Part shown: positions 1 through 5,089 of the stretch, piece by piece
Numbering within the stretch: the first letter of the stretch is position 1
Layout of the letters: each line of letters opens with the position of its first letter
Assembly: GCA_021806865.1 (NCBI GenBank)
Contig: JAKAPU010000084.1
Span: forward strand, 1-10,906
From: an archaeon
Lineage (GTDB): Archaea > Thermoproteota > Nitrososphaeria > Nitrososphaerales > CADDZS01
Length of the DNA stretch: 10,906 nt
Direction: 5' to 3'
Program-made: the position numbers and the translations under genes
The notes under the pieces: generated by a model
What the model was told of the DNA's origin: nothing
The model's input: only the letters and a program-made list of their open reading frames with translations
The model's database searches: none

Positions 1-135
1 GTCTTTGAGAACAATCCAAGAGCGATTCATCTGTACGAAAAGCTGGGTTTCAGACAGACCGGCCGCTTTCCGAAGAAGGTTATTCGCGATGGAAAGTTCA
101 TCGACACAATAATCATGAGTACTGAACTAGGATGA
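1..135 (+). CDS. GNAT-family N-acetyltransferase, C-terminal end (partial)
   Basis: Frame 1 is open from the window edge to a TGA at 133-135 and gives 44 residues. The segment NPRAIHLYEKLGF is the classic last part of the GNAT fold (acetyl-CoA binding motif A/B region). It is followed by a G-R-F tail and a D-G-x-x-x-D-x-x-x-M strand, as in RimI/RimJ-like and amino-acid acetyltransferases. The family transfers acetyl from acetyl-CoA to an amine; the substrate cannot be told from this fragment. The gene's start lies left of the window. No partner gene follows closely, as the next start is about 245 bases away. Confidence 0.85.
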   Translation, partial: VFENNPRAIHLYEKLGFRQTGRFPKKVIRDGKFIDTIIMSTELG

Positions 136-379
136 ACTAACACCAGACTTTCATACAGGCAGATGGAATACATGAGTTCGGGTGGGGAACGAACCTAAGA
201 TAGAAGATCGCCTATCTTGCTTTTCGAAAGAACCGCAGCATTGTTCTGACAGAACTCAAGCTATTGCATGTCCTAGAATCTAGCCCAGTCTCGTGGTGCA
301 GCCAAAAAGCTATGAGCTTTCGCTTTAGACGTATCCACAAGATTAAGAGGTACGAAATACGACCCACGTGCTGAGGAAG
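136..379. other. Intergenic region, no gene seen
   Basis: About 240 bases between the acetyltransferase and the zinc-ribbon gene. I see no RNA gene, long repeat or clear TATA box. The possible reading on the minus strand (212-424) overlaps the next gene and has no family character. Confidence 0.5.
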
Positions 380-1102
380 ATGGCTTCTAAGAAATGTCCG
401 CTGTGCGGGACAAAGAACGACCAAAGCAGCTGGTCATGCAAAAACTGCGGCTACACCTTTCTTGATGATCTCGGCACCACCGAAGCCAGGATGCCTTTTG
501 AAAGCACGCTTCCAAAGACCCAGAACGAAGAGCAGAAATCATGGGATGCGAACCCTACTCCGCCTAAGACCGTAAATGACACCTTTCCAGTGTCTTCACC
601 ACCGACACAGACAGGCTCCCCGCTGTTCGTTGTTTCCAAGTCTTTGCTTGCATCGGTAGCTCCTGCCATGGTCTATCTCGTATTCATCTTCTTGCTCATC
701 GGCGTACCAGGTTCCAGCCTTCTATCCTTGGGCATGATTCTGGTATTCGTTCTGGTAGCCATGTTGCCTGTTCTTTTCACTACAAGAAAGTACGAGTTCT
801 ACGAAGATTCCCTTCGGATGCACAAGACCATCGGTGGAGATTCCGAAATCCCGTATTCTGAACTTGAAATGTACGATTATCCTGCTGGTCGCAGGCCCCG
901 CATAATCCTCTCCGCAACTGGACAAAGAAGGCCTATCGTGATTCAGGGGAATCCAACCAACAAAGAACTGGGCCTTGATCTTAGTCAGTTCCTTGGCAAG
1001 AAACTAAAGAAGAGTACCACTCAATCAGGGAACCAGCAAACCAATCCGCCCTCTGACGCAAGATCCACAAGTACCGATGAAGGTTCTACGAATATGACCT
1101 GA
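380..1102 (+). CDS. Zinc-ribbon, two-TM membrane protein with PH-like C-terminal region
   Basis: A 240-residue protein from the ATG at 380; a GTG at 368 would add four residues. ATG is preferred because it puts the ribbon (C6-x2-C9, C20-x2-C23) right at the N-terminus, as usual in archaeal zinc-ribbon membrane proteins. A Pro/Thr-rich linker (about 45-80) follows, then two hydrophobic helices (about 90-109 and 114-133) and a soluble domain (about 135-205) beginning R-K-Y-E-F-Y-E-D. That domain resembles the bacterial PH-like (bPH) fold: a short strand pair, an S-E-I-P-Y-S-E-L-type strand and a late amphipathic helix. The tail is Ser/Thr/Asn-rich. The role is unknown; a membrane-anchored scaffold is possible. 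The gene ends about 90 bases left of element A's remnant, so it marks the host edge. Confidence 0.75.
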   Translation: MASKKCPLCGTKNDQSSWSCKNCGYTFLDDLGTTEARMPFESTLPKTQNEEQKSWDANPTPPKTVNDTFPVSSPPTQTGSPLFVVSKSLLASVAPAMVYLVFIFLLIGVPGSSLLSLGMILVFVLVAMLPVLFTTRKYEFYEDSLRMHKTIGGDSEIPYSELEMYDYPAGRRPRIILSATGQRRPIVIQGNPTNKELGLDLSQFLGKKLKKSTTQSGNQQTNPPSDARSTSTDEGSTNMT

Positions 1103-1194
1103 GCATCTGCAGGTAAAAGCGCTCTCTTCGTTCTGACATGAGAGTATCTCTAAAGGTCAAGAGCAGAGATTCCGATGAAGACTTGACAGAGCCA

Positions 1195-1309
1195 GGGATT
1201 GAGATCGAGGGAGCTAACAAGTGGCTTACAATCATTCAGAACGCGGCAAAGCCGACGAAAGTTTACACGGAGAAAAATCAGGGAGTTCCGACGCAGACTT
1301 ACCAGAACC
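1195..1309 (+). pseudogene. Element A: 3' remnant of a SWIM-type transposase gene plus right end
   Basis: The reading frame encodes GIEIEGANKW followed by LTIIQNAAK and a P-T-K-V-Y-T-E-K stretch. This lines up with the C-terminus of the transposase at 6050-7219 (GIKIEGDNKW, then K-T-L-I-E-N-A-S and P-K-V-N-T-G-K). Everything upstream of the last 30 or so residues is gone, and the frame runs on without its own stop. The fragment ends at 1309 in CAGAACC, the same outer seven bases as the right ends of elements B and C, followed directly by AGCCTACA. It is therefore the right edge of a third, mostly deleted element. The longer open frame 1138-1446 fuses this remnant to flanking sequence and should not be taken as a gene. 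Confidence 0.8.
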
Positions 1310-1317
1310 AGCCTACA
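1310..1317 (+). repeat. 8-bp direct repeat AGCCTACA, copy 1
   Basis: Lies exactly between the right end of remnant A (CAGAACC to 1309) and the left end of element B (GGTTCTG from 1318). It is identical to 4928-4935 and 7246-7253. Eight bases is the target duplication length typical of IS6-family elements. Confidence 0.9.
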
Positions 1318-1332
1318 GGTTCTGGATACTCT
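1318..1332 (+). repeat. Left terminal inverted repeat of element B
   Basis: GGTTCTGGATACTCT, a perfect inverse of 4913-4927. Confidence 0.9.
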
Positions 1333-1403
1333 TCGGTAAATGCCGAAAATTTAGCGAAAAATGGGCGCTGGATACTTTCGGTTGATGAATCTCGAAGAGC
1401 AGA

Positions 1404-1430
1404 CCAGAATCTCAAAATTAGAGATTCTGG
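1404..1430. promoter_or_regulatory. 10-bp palindrome around the passenger TATA-like box (operator candidate)
   Basis: CCAGAATCTC (1404-1413) and GAGATTCTGG (1421-1430) are perfect inverse arms. They flank the seven bases AAAATTA, which sit about 26 nt ahead of the TTG at 1443, the usual archaeal TATA distance for a leaderless gene. The half-site CCAGA/TCTGG also occurs as a palindrome over the start of the element's RHH gene (2144-2157). A role as RHH operator is inference. Confidence 0.6.
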
Positions 1431-1442
1431 GAGTGTTTCACT

Positions 1443-2000
1443 TTGAGTGGCGAAACACCCATAATTTTGCTACTAGGATTTATATGGATAATATTACAAC
1501 TAAAGAGATCAAAATTGCCACATCGTAATGAAAGACATGATCAAGCAAATCGATTTCTAGCTTACATTGTGACTTGGATTTTAGTGATCACCTTCATTCT
1601 TAGCTATTCAAAACCTCCTTTAAGCTATTACTTGACAACGCTAACTAGCGTTGCTATTGGCGCTGTCGTGTTTTGGGCCTATTTCGGAGACAAGATTTCT
1701 TCAAGACCATCGAATTTGAAAGTACACGGTTTGTTAAGAAATACCAATGTAATGATCGTTCTATCGTGTGGTATGGAGGTGTTTAGTTTGTTTGGATTGT
1801 ATCTGGATTCCTATTTTCTTGGTGAATATAATTTTGTTTCATCTCTTGCAAAGTTAGCGGATTATACGGTAACTCTTTCGCCAAGCTCGGCTTACATGGG
1901 GATTATCGTAAATAGTTTGGGTGTGACAGTAGCCTCTTACACTCTTGCTTTAGCAAGTTACAGAAGAGGGCTGTTCCGAGCCATAAAGAGCATACAGTAG
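1443..2000 (+). CDS. Element B passenger: polytopic membrane protein of unknown function
   Basis: 185 residues, with about five hydrophobic helices (roughly residues 5-21, 38-56, 61-82, 103-126 and 150-172) and a short basic C-terminus. It is therefore almost wholly within the membrane. I do not recognise a family or catalytic motif. The frame is closed upstream by a TAG at 1419, and TTG at 1443 is the only useful start near the N-terminal helix; it sits 26 nt after a TATA-like AAAATTA. The gene looks more AT-rich than the host genes. It ends one base before the convergent RHH gene. The same slot in element C holds an unrelated single-TM protein, which argues that this is exchangeable cargo rather than part of the transposition machinery. 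A toxin, immunity or anti-phage role is possible but not shown. Confidence 0.65.
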   Translation: MSGETPIILLLGFIWIILQLKRSKLPHRNERHDQANRFLAYIVTWILVITFILSYSKPPLSYYLTTLTSVAIGAVVFWAYFGDKISSRPSNLKVHGLLRNTNVMIVLSCGMEVFSLFGLYLDSYFLGEYNFVSSLAKLADYTVTLSPSSAYMGIIVNSLGVTVASYTLALASYRRGLFRAIKSIQ

Positions 2001-2001
2001 A

Positions 2002-2142
2002 TCATGATTTCTTATTTGCGAGATATTCTGAGAGAATTACTCGCATCGTCTCAGGAATCGAATCCAACATACGCCTCTTTCTCTCCTTCTCTAGCTCTTT
2101 CTCAAGTTCTTCCGTTATTGAGACATTCCATTTCTTCATCAT
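2002..2142 (-). CDS. Small ribbon-helix-helix DNA-binding protein of element B
   Basis: A 46-residue reading on the minus strand, from ATG at 2142 to TGA at 2004-2002. It has the RHH (CopG/Arc/MetJ) layout: a short strand (W-N-V-S-I-T), helix A (E-E-L-E-K-E-L to about residue 24), the turn L-D-S-I-P-E-T, and helix B (M-R-V-I-L-S-E-Y-L). A homologue sits in the same place and orientation in element C, with 26 of 38 aligned residues identical, so it is a real coding gene despite its size. A TATA box (2165-2173, read on the minus strand) is centred about 27 nt before the ATG, so the transcript should be leaderless. A palindrome (2144-2157) covers the start, which suggests self-repression. It diverges from the transposase gene and converges on the passenger gene. 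The likely role is repressor of transposition and perhaps of cargo; this is inference. Confidence 0.82.
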   Translation of the reverse strand: MMKKWNVSITEELEKELEKERKRRMLDSIPETMRVILSEYLANKKS

Positions 2143-2143
2143 A

Positions 2144-2157
2144 TCCAGAAGTCTGGA
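2144..2157. promoter_or_regulatory. Palindrome at the RHH start (operator candidate, element B)
   Basis: TCCAGA-AG-TCTGGA, perfect six-base arms, between the RHH TATA box (2165-2173) and its ATG (2142). RHH dimers usually bind short palindromes with arms of this size. The same CCAGA half-site is found at 1404-1430. Confidence 0.6.
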
Positions 2158-2163
2158 CTCCTA

Positions 2164-2210
2164 ACCTATATAACTCTATACTCCCCAATGGAGAGAATAG
2201 TTATATAGGT
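2164..2210. promoter_or_regulatory. Divergent promoter pair inside a 12-bp inverted repeat (element B)
   Basis: ACCTATATAACT (2164-2175) and AGTTATATAGGT (2199-2210) are perfect inverse copies 23 bases apart. The left copy read on the minus strand is the TATA box of the RHH gene. The right copy on the plus strand is the TATA box of the transposase, centred about 38 nt before its ATG, giving a leader of roughly 12 nt. Two TATA boxes of identical sequence facing outward suggest matched, mutually linked expression. Confidence 0.65.
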
Positions 2211-2218
2211 GCTTTTGC

Positions 2219-2232
2219 TACCCTATTGGGTA
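2219..2232. promoter_or_regulatory. Small palindrome at the predicted transposase transcription start
   Basis: TACCC-TATT-GGGTA, centred near the start site predicted from the TATA box at 2201-2208. It could be a repressor site or a leader hairpin; it is short, so moderate to low weight. Confidence 0.35.
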
Positions 2233-2242
2233 AGATAGAGAT

Positions 2243-3460
2243 ATGCCAACCGCAACCGAGCTTAGACAAAACAAAGGGAGACAAATCTCCATGATGGAAG
2301 ACGGAGTAACACGATACAGCGACTTGGAATATTATGTAAAGTCGCAATCTAAGGAAGGAAAGCAGTATAATGTTTCTCGAAATCAAAATGGTTGGTCTTG
2401 CTCTTGCCCCGATTTCTCATATCGAGGCTGGACTTGCAAGCACATCTATGCGGTTCAATTTTCGTACAATTTGAGACAAGAAGTCAAGCGAAATCTGGTT
2501 CTTGAGCCAGTGAACGTAACACAATGCCATTTTTGCGGTTCTATGCAGATCAAGAAATACGGAATACGCAACAACAAAAGCGGAGCTATCCAGCGTTTCA
2601 TTTGCGAGTACTGCAAGCGAACATTCTCGGTCAATGTTGGCTTTGAGAAAATGAAGCACAACCCGCAAGCTGTTACAACCGCTATGCAACTCTACTTTAG
2701 CGGAGAGAGTTTAAGAAACACACAGAAATCCTTACGCTTGCTAGGCGTTCAAGTTTGCCATAGAACCGTGTACAAATGGATTCGTAAGTACTCAGAATTG
2801 ATGCAAGCGTACGCGGACAAGATTCAACCAAAGGTTTCTGACGTATGGAGAGCTGATGAGGTCTATGTCAAGATCAAGGGAGATCAGAAGTATCTTTTCG
2901 CTTTGATGGATGATGAAACAAGATTTTGGATAGCTCAAGAAGTAGCAGACACGAAAGAGAAACACAATCCAAGAGGGTTATTTGCAAACGGAAAGGAGAT
3001 AGCGGGCAAGAGACCAGTTCGGCTAATCACTGATGGATTGGAGAGCTATCACGATGCTTGGAAAAAGGAGTTTAGAACGATAGCTTCACCTCAAGGAGAA
3101 CATATCAAAGAAATCTCTCTCAAAGGTCAGATTCACAATAACAAAATGGAACGCATGAACGGAGAGATCAGAGACCGAGAACAAACTATGCGTGGATTGA
3201 AACGGAAAGACACGCCGATTTTGACGGGTATGCAGATCTATCATAACTTTATCCGAGAGCACGAAGGATTGAACGGAAAGACTCCAAGCGAGGCTTGTGG
3301 AATAGAGATCAAAGGAGAGAACACTCATCTAAGGAATCAGGCTGTCCCTTCGCCTACATGCTTGCATCTCGGGACCTGCGTTTCGCTACTTATCAATCTA
3401 GCGTCTGAAGCAGGGCTAGCTGAACAGACCTGCCAAGTCTTTTCCGCATACACTCGATAA
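2243..3460 (+). CDS. SWIM zinc-finger DDE transposase of element B, C-terminus replaced by IS110 sequence
   Basis: Native sequence runs to 3322 (360 residues). The last 45 residues of the open frame come from the inserted IS110-type element. Domains in order: SWIM finger C53-x-C55-x9-C65-x-H67; a second zinc ribbon C95-x2-C98 and C121-x2-C124; then the RNase-H-fold catalytic core with D205 (R-A-D-E-V-Y), D264 (I-T-D-G) and E303 (N-N-K-M-E-R) as the likely DDE triad. The start at 2243 is chosen because the N-terminus T-A-T-E-L-R-Q is conserved in the element C copy. The enzyme should cut and join the ends of element B using the GGTTCTG repeats. Loss of the conserved N-K-W-x-T-L-I tail may impair it, though the triad is intact. 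The tail survives at 4821-4901 with a stop in it. Confidence 0.85.
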   Translation: MPTATELRQNKGRQISMMEDGVTRYSDLEYYVKSQSKEGKQYNVSRNQNGWSCSCPDFSYRGWTCKHIYAVQFSYNLRQEVKRNLVLEPVNVTQCHFCGSMQIKKYGIRNNKSGAIQRFICEYCKRTFSVNVGFEKMKHNPQAVTTAMQLYFSGESLRNTQKSLRLLGVQVCHRTVYKWIRKYSELMQAYADKIQPKVSDVWRADEVYVKIKGDQKYLFALMDDETRFWIAQEVADTKEKHNPRGLFANGKEIAGKRPVRLITDGLESYHDAWKKEFRTIASPQGEHIKEISLKGQIHNNKMERMNGEIRDREQTMRGLKRKDTPILTGMQIYHNFIREHEGLNGKTPSEACGIEIKGENTHLRNQAVPSPTCLHLGTCVSLLINLASEAGLAEQTCQVFSAYTR

Positions 3461-3589
3461 ACGCTCTAGCGCAAATCTAGGCGTACTCTGACGATTTAAC
3501 GGAGACCGGGCACCACACTCAAATGGAAAAGCTCTATGGCTCAATTCTCTCCAAATGGTTCGGCCTGCAACTCCATCCCAATTGTTCCG
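3323..3589 (-). ncRNA. Predicted bridge RNA region of the IS110-type element
   Basis: This is the noncoding stretch 3' of the recombinase, read in the recombinase sense. IS110-family elements are known to encode a bridge RNA whose target loop pairs with both sides of the insertion site on opposite strands. Here plus-strand 3520-3528 (CAAATGGAA) equals the right side of the target. TTCTCTCC (3545-3552) is the inverse of GGAGAGAA (3314-3321), the left side. Between them a 4-bp stem can form (3529-3532 with 3539-3542, one G-U pair), and outside them ACCA (3512-3515) pairs with TGGT (3556-3559), giving the expected stem/internal-loop/stem. Other hairpin potential exists downstream, for example CTAGC/GCTAG (3399-3419) and CGCT/AGCG (3462-3471). 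I could not assign the donor loop with confidence. The exact RNA ends are unknown. Confidence 0.7.
3340..3355 (+). repeat. Subterminal inverted repeat, left, of the IS110-type element
   Basis: GGCTGTCCCTTCGCCT; matches the inverse of 4780-4795 at 15 of 16 bases. Confidence 0.8.
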
Positions 3590-4717
3590 CTAGGCTGATG
3601 ATTCGCCTCCTCCAGCGAGGTCGAGCCTCGAGATCTTTGCTTCTGTTAATGCCTCGTTCTCCCACTTGTAGTTCTGTTCCGAAATCATCATGTGATGGAT
3701 CATGCGAGCTAGCTTTTTCATCGCTAGCACATGGGCATAGCTCCCGCGACCCGTCCTCTCCTTGACTCGGTTGTAGTACGTCTTGAGATTCGGATTGTAG
3801 AGCATGGCAGTGTCAGTCATTATGCCCAGAGCCCATCTCGCAATGGAAGGTCCGTCCTTGGACATTCTCCCTCTCCTCCTGATATTTGCGCTGTCCTTGC
3901 TCTCTGGAATTATCCCGAGAAAGCTTGCAACGTGATCAAAAGACGGAAATCGGTGAGGATCTCCTATGTACGAGGAGTAGAGCGAGGCGAGATAGTAATC
4001 TATGCCGGGCACAGACATTATCATCCTGACGTATTTGTTGTCCTTCGCGTTCTTCATTATCCGCTGCTCCAATGGCTCGCATTGTTTCTTCATGAATTCG
4101 AGTCTGTCAATCATGGTTTTGAGCACTAGATCTCTATCATCGTTAAATTTGAGCGATGCAATTGCAACCCTCCTTCTAGCTGAGAAGTTATCCTTTGTCT
4201 TTGGGAGAGAGTTGAACACTCCTTCCCTCTTGAGATAGCTTATGATTCTGCTCTTGATTCTACCTATCTCTGATCCTAGCTTGACCCTCTGAATCAAGAG
4301 GTCCCTTTCTATCTGCTCCTCTTGAGTCAAAAGATGAGATTCGGGCAACAGACCTGCTAGATGGAGCTTGGCTATCTTTAAGCTATCAGCCCTGTCATTC
4401 TTTTTCTTTGATCTGACTATCCAAGCCAGTTCGGTTGGGTGAGCTACGGTTACATCATCGTATCCTAGTGCCTTGAGCATTCTCGAGAACGGATATGCCG
4501 TGCTCGTAGCTTCGAAAGCTACTCTCGCGTCCCTCGGAACTTTATCTGAGAACAGGGCGTACCCCTGCTCATCCATCTGGAAGGTGAATCTTTCTGCAAT
4601 CTCTCCAGCTGGAGAGAGGACGGTAGCAAGGCTGTTGCTATCTCCCAGGTCGATTCCCGCGATTACACAATTGTTGCGCATGCTTCGAATAATCTTCTTA
4701 TTCTTATTTCTCATCAT
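3590..4717 (-). CDS. IS110-family transposase (DEDD recombinase)
   Basis: 375 residues from ATG at 4717. A TTG at 4762 would add 15, but the ATG is preceded by GAGGTGGG at Shine-Dalgarno distance. The N-terminal RuvC-like domain carries the full tetrad D23 (G-I-D-L-G), E69 (A-F-E-A-T), D108 and D111 (N-D-R-A-D). The C-terminal transposase_20 domain (about 230-320) has S-V-P-G-I-D, A-S-F-L-G-I-I-P and the Arg-rich R-R-R-G-R-M-S-K segment, with a serine just before it that is a candidate for the nucleophile. The length is close to the family norm and there is no frameshift, so the enzyme looks intact. The family moves its element by RNA-guided recombination through a circular intermediate. It lies antisense to the transposase it interrupts. 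Confidence 0.93.
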   Translation of the reverse strand: MMRNKNKKIIRSMRNNCVIAGIDLGDSNSLATVLSPAGEIAERFTFQMDEQGYALFSDKVPRDARVAFEATSTAYPFSRMLKALGYDDVTVAHPTELAWIVRSKKKNDRADSLKIAKLHLAGLLPESHLLTQEEQIERDLLIQRVKLGSEIGRIKSRIISYLKREGVFNSLPKTKDNFSARRRVAIASLKFNDDRDLVLKTMIDRLEFMKKQCEPLEQRIMKNAKDNKYVRMIMSVPGIDYYLASLYSSYIGDPHRFPSFDHVASFLGIIPESKDSANIRRRGRMSKDGPSIARWALGIMTDTAMLYNPNLKTYYNRVKERTGRGSYAHVLAMKKLARMIHHMMISEQNYKWENEALTEAKISRLDLAGGGESSA

Positions 4718-4752
4718 TTCTCTTCCCACCTCATTTTGTGAACAAACAGGTA

Positions 4753-4778
4753 GCGACTCCAATGCTGACTGGAGTCGC
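4753..4778. promoter_or_regulatory. 9-bp perfect hairpin ahead of the IS110 transposase
   Basis: GCGACTCCA (4753-4761) and TGGAGTCGC (4770-4778) with an 8-base loop, between the subterminal repeat and the Shine-Dalgarno of the recombinase gene. It would fold in any transcript that reads in from outside and could limit read-through expression, or it could be a recombinase-binding site. Confidence 0.5.
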
Positions 4779-4779
4779 G

Positions 4780-4795
4780 AGGCGAAGGGGCAGCC
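4780..4795 (-). repeat. Subterminal inverted repeat, right, of the IS110-type element
   Basis: Inverse partner of 3340-3355, 15 of 16 bases. Confidence 0.8.
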
Positions 4796-4820
4796 GTACA
4801 GGAAGCCTTAGGAGTCAGTC

Positions 4821-4901
4821 AAATGGAAGACTTTGATCTAGAACGCAAGCCTCAATCATCAACCGAAAGTATCCAAGGAGAAATTAGAGGACTTTGCCTA
4901 G
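4821..4901 (+). pseudogene. Cut-off C-terminal tail of element B's transposase
   Basis: Continues the frame broken at 3322: K-W-K-T-L-I, a TAG at 4839-4841 where the element C copy has GAG (Glu), then N-A-S and Q-P-K-V-S-K-E-K-L-E, ending at TAG 4899-4901. The alignment with the element C C-terminus proves the insertion point. The internal stop suggests decay after the tail was separated from its gene, although it could have come first. Confidence 0.85.
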
Positions 4902-4912
4902 AAATCAATCGC

Positions 4913-4927
4913 AGAGTATCCAGAACC
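4913..4927 (-). repeat. Right terminal inverted repeat of element B
   Basis: Inverse of 1318-1332, 15 of 15; followed at once by AGCCTACA. Confidence 0.9.
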
Positions 4928-4935
4928 AGCCTACA
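4928..4935 (+). repeat. 8-bp direct repeat AGCCTACA, copy 2
   Basis: The only bases between elements B and C. With the flanking ends it forms CAGAACC-8 bp-GGTTCTG, the geometry of abutted IS ends. Confidence 0.9.
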
Positions 4936-4950
4936 GGTTCTGTTAAGATA
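4936..4950 (+). repeat. Left terminal inverted repeat of element C
   Basis: GGTTCTGTTAAGATA, a perfect inverse of 7231-7245. Confidence 0.92.
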
Positions 4951-5054
4951 CCGATTGATATTTATCGGCACACTTTCCAATTTTTTCACCAACCGAGTTT
5001 TAACAGATTGCAATAAATACCTAACAATATCAATTTCTACCTGTTACCTTTCGG

Positions 5055-5089
5055 TTGATAGACGAGCATGGAGAAAAAGAGGCTATCAA
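5055..5089. promoter_or_regulatory. Inverted repeat straddling the element C passenger start
   Basis: TTGATAG (5055-5061) and CTATCAA (5083-5089) are perfect inverse arms on either side of the ATG at 5068. The core GATAG also appears in the palindromes of the RHH/transposase promoter of this element (5992-6041). A role as a shared operator is inference. Confidence 0.45.

Larger units (their letters stand above)
3323..4820 (-). mobile_element. IS110-family element, IS1111-like, inside element B's transposase gene
   Basis: The boundaries follow from the host gene: codons G-E-N end at 3322 and K-W-K-T-L-I resumes at 4821, as in the uninterrupted element C gene. The edges could shift by a base or two, because C occurs at both. 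Near the ends are subterminal inverted repeats (3340-3355 and 4780-4795, 15 of 16 matching), with CTAAGG/CCTTAG further out. These are typical of the IS1111 subgroup, which lacks ordinary terminal repeats and makes no long target duplication. Only about 100 bases lie 5' of the recombinase start, while about 267 lie 3' of its stop, again the IS1111 arrangement, with the noncoding RNA downstream of the gene. Confidence 0.88.
1318..4927 (+). mobile_element. Element B: IS6-like transposon with cargo, itself interrupted by an IS110-type element
   Basis: Bounded by 15-bp perfect terminal inverted repeats beginning GGTTCTGGATACTCT (1318-1332 and, inverted, 4913-4927), with AGCCTACA directly outside both ends. 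Contents in order: a passenger membrane-protein gene (+), a small RHH gene (-), a SWIM/DDE transposase gene (+). The total is 3610 bp, of which about 1498 bp is the later IS110 insertion, so the original element was about 2.1 kb. A subterminal hairpin (TTCGG 1332-1336 with CCGAA 1343-1347) lies just inside the left end. Family placement near IS6 rests on the GG-start ends, the 8-bp duplication and the DDE domain; the SWIM domain and cargo are not features of classic IS6 members. Confidence 0.88.

Noticed and set aside
1303..1324. CAGAACC-8-GGTTCTG palindrome as a hairpin, terminator or regulatory site
   Set aside because: The arms are the outer bases of two abutting insertion elements, and the middle is the 8-bp direct repeat; element junction geometry explains it fully. 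The same holds at 4921-4942.
1138..1446. 102-codon open frame that could be called a gene
   Set aside because: It joins the tail of remnant A's transposase to the 8-bp repeat and the left end of element B. It is a chance read-through, not a designed protein.
2004..2294. 96-codon plus-strand frame between passenger and transposase of element B
   Set aside because: It lies antisense to the conserved RHH gene and runs into the transposase start in another frame; the conserved protein is on the minus strand.
3420..3510. Donor-binding loop of the bridge RNA (for example ACTC/TGAC near 3485-3492)
   Set aside because: Matches to the element's ends are only four to five bases, too short to claim.
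3523..4811. Several plus-strand frames (3523-3765, 3731-4129, 4002-4238, 4473-4811)
   Set aside because: All are antisense to the IS110 recombinase, whose DEDD motifs and length are clear, or cross into the bridge-RNA region.
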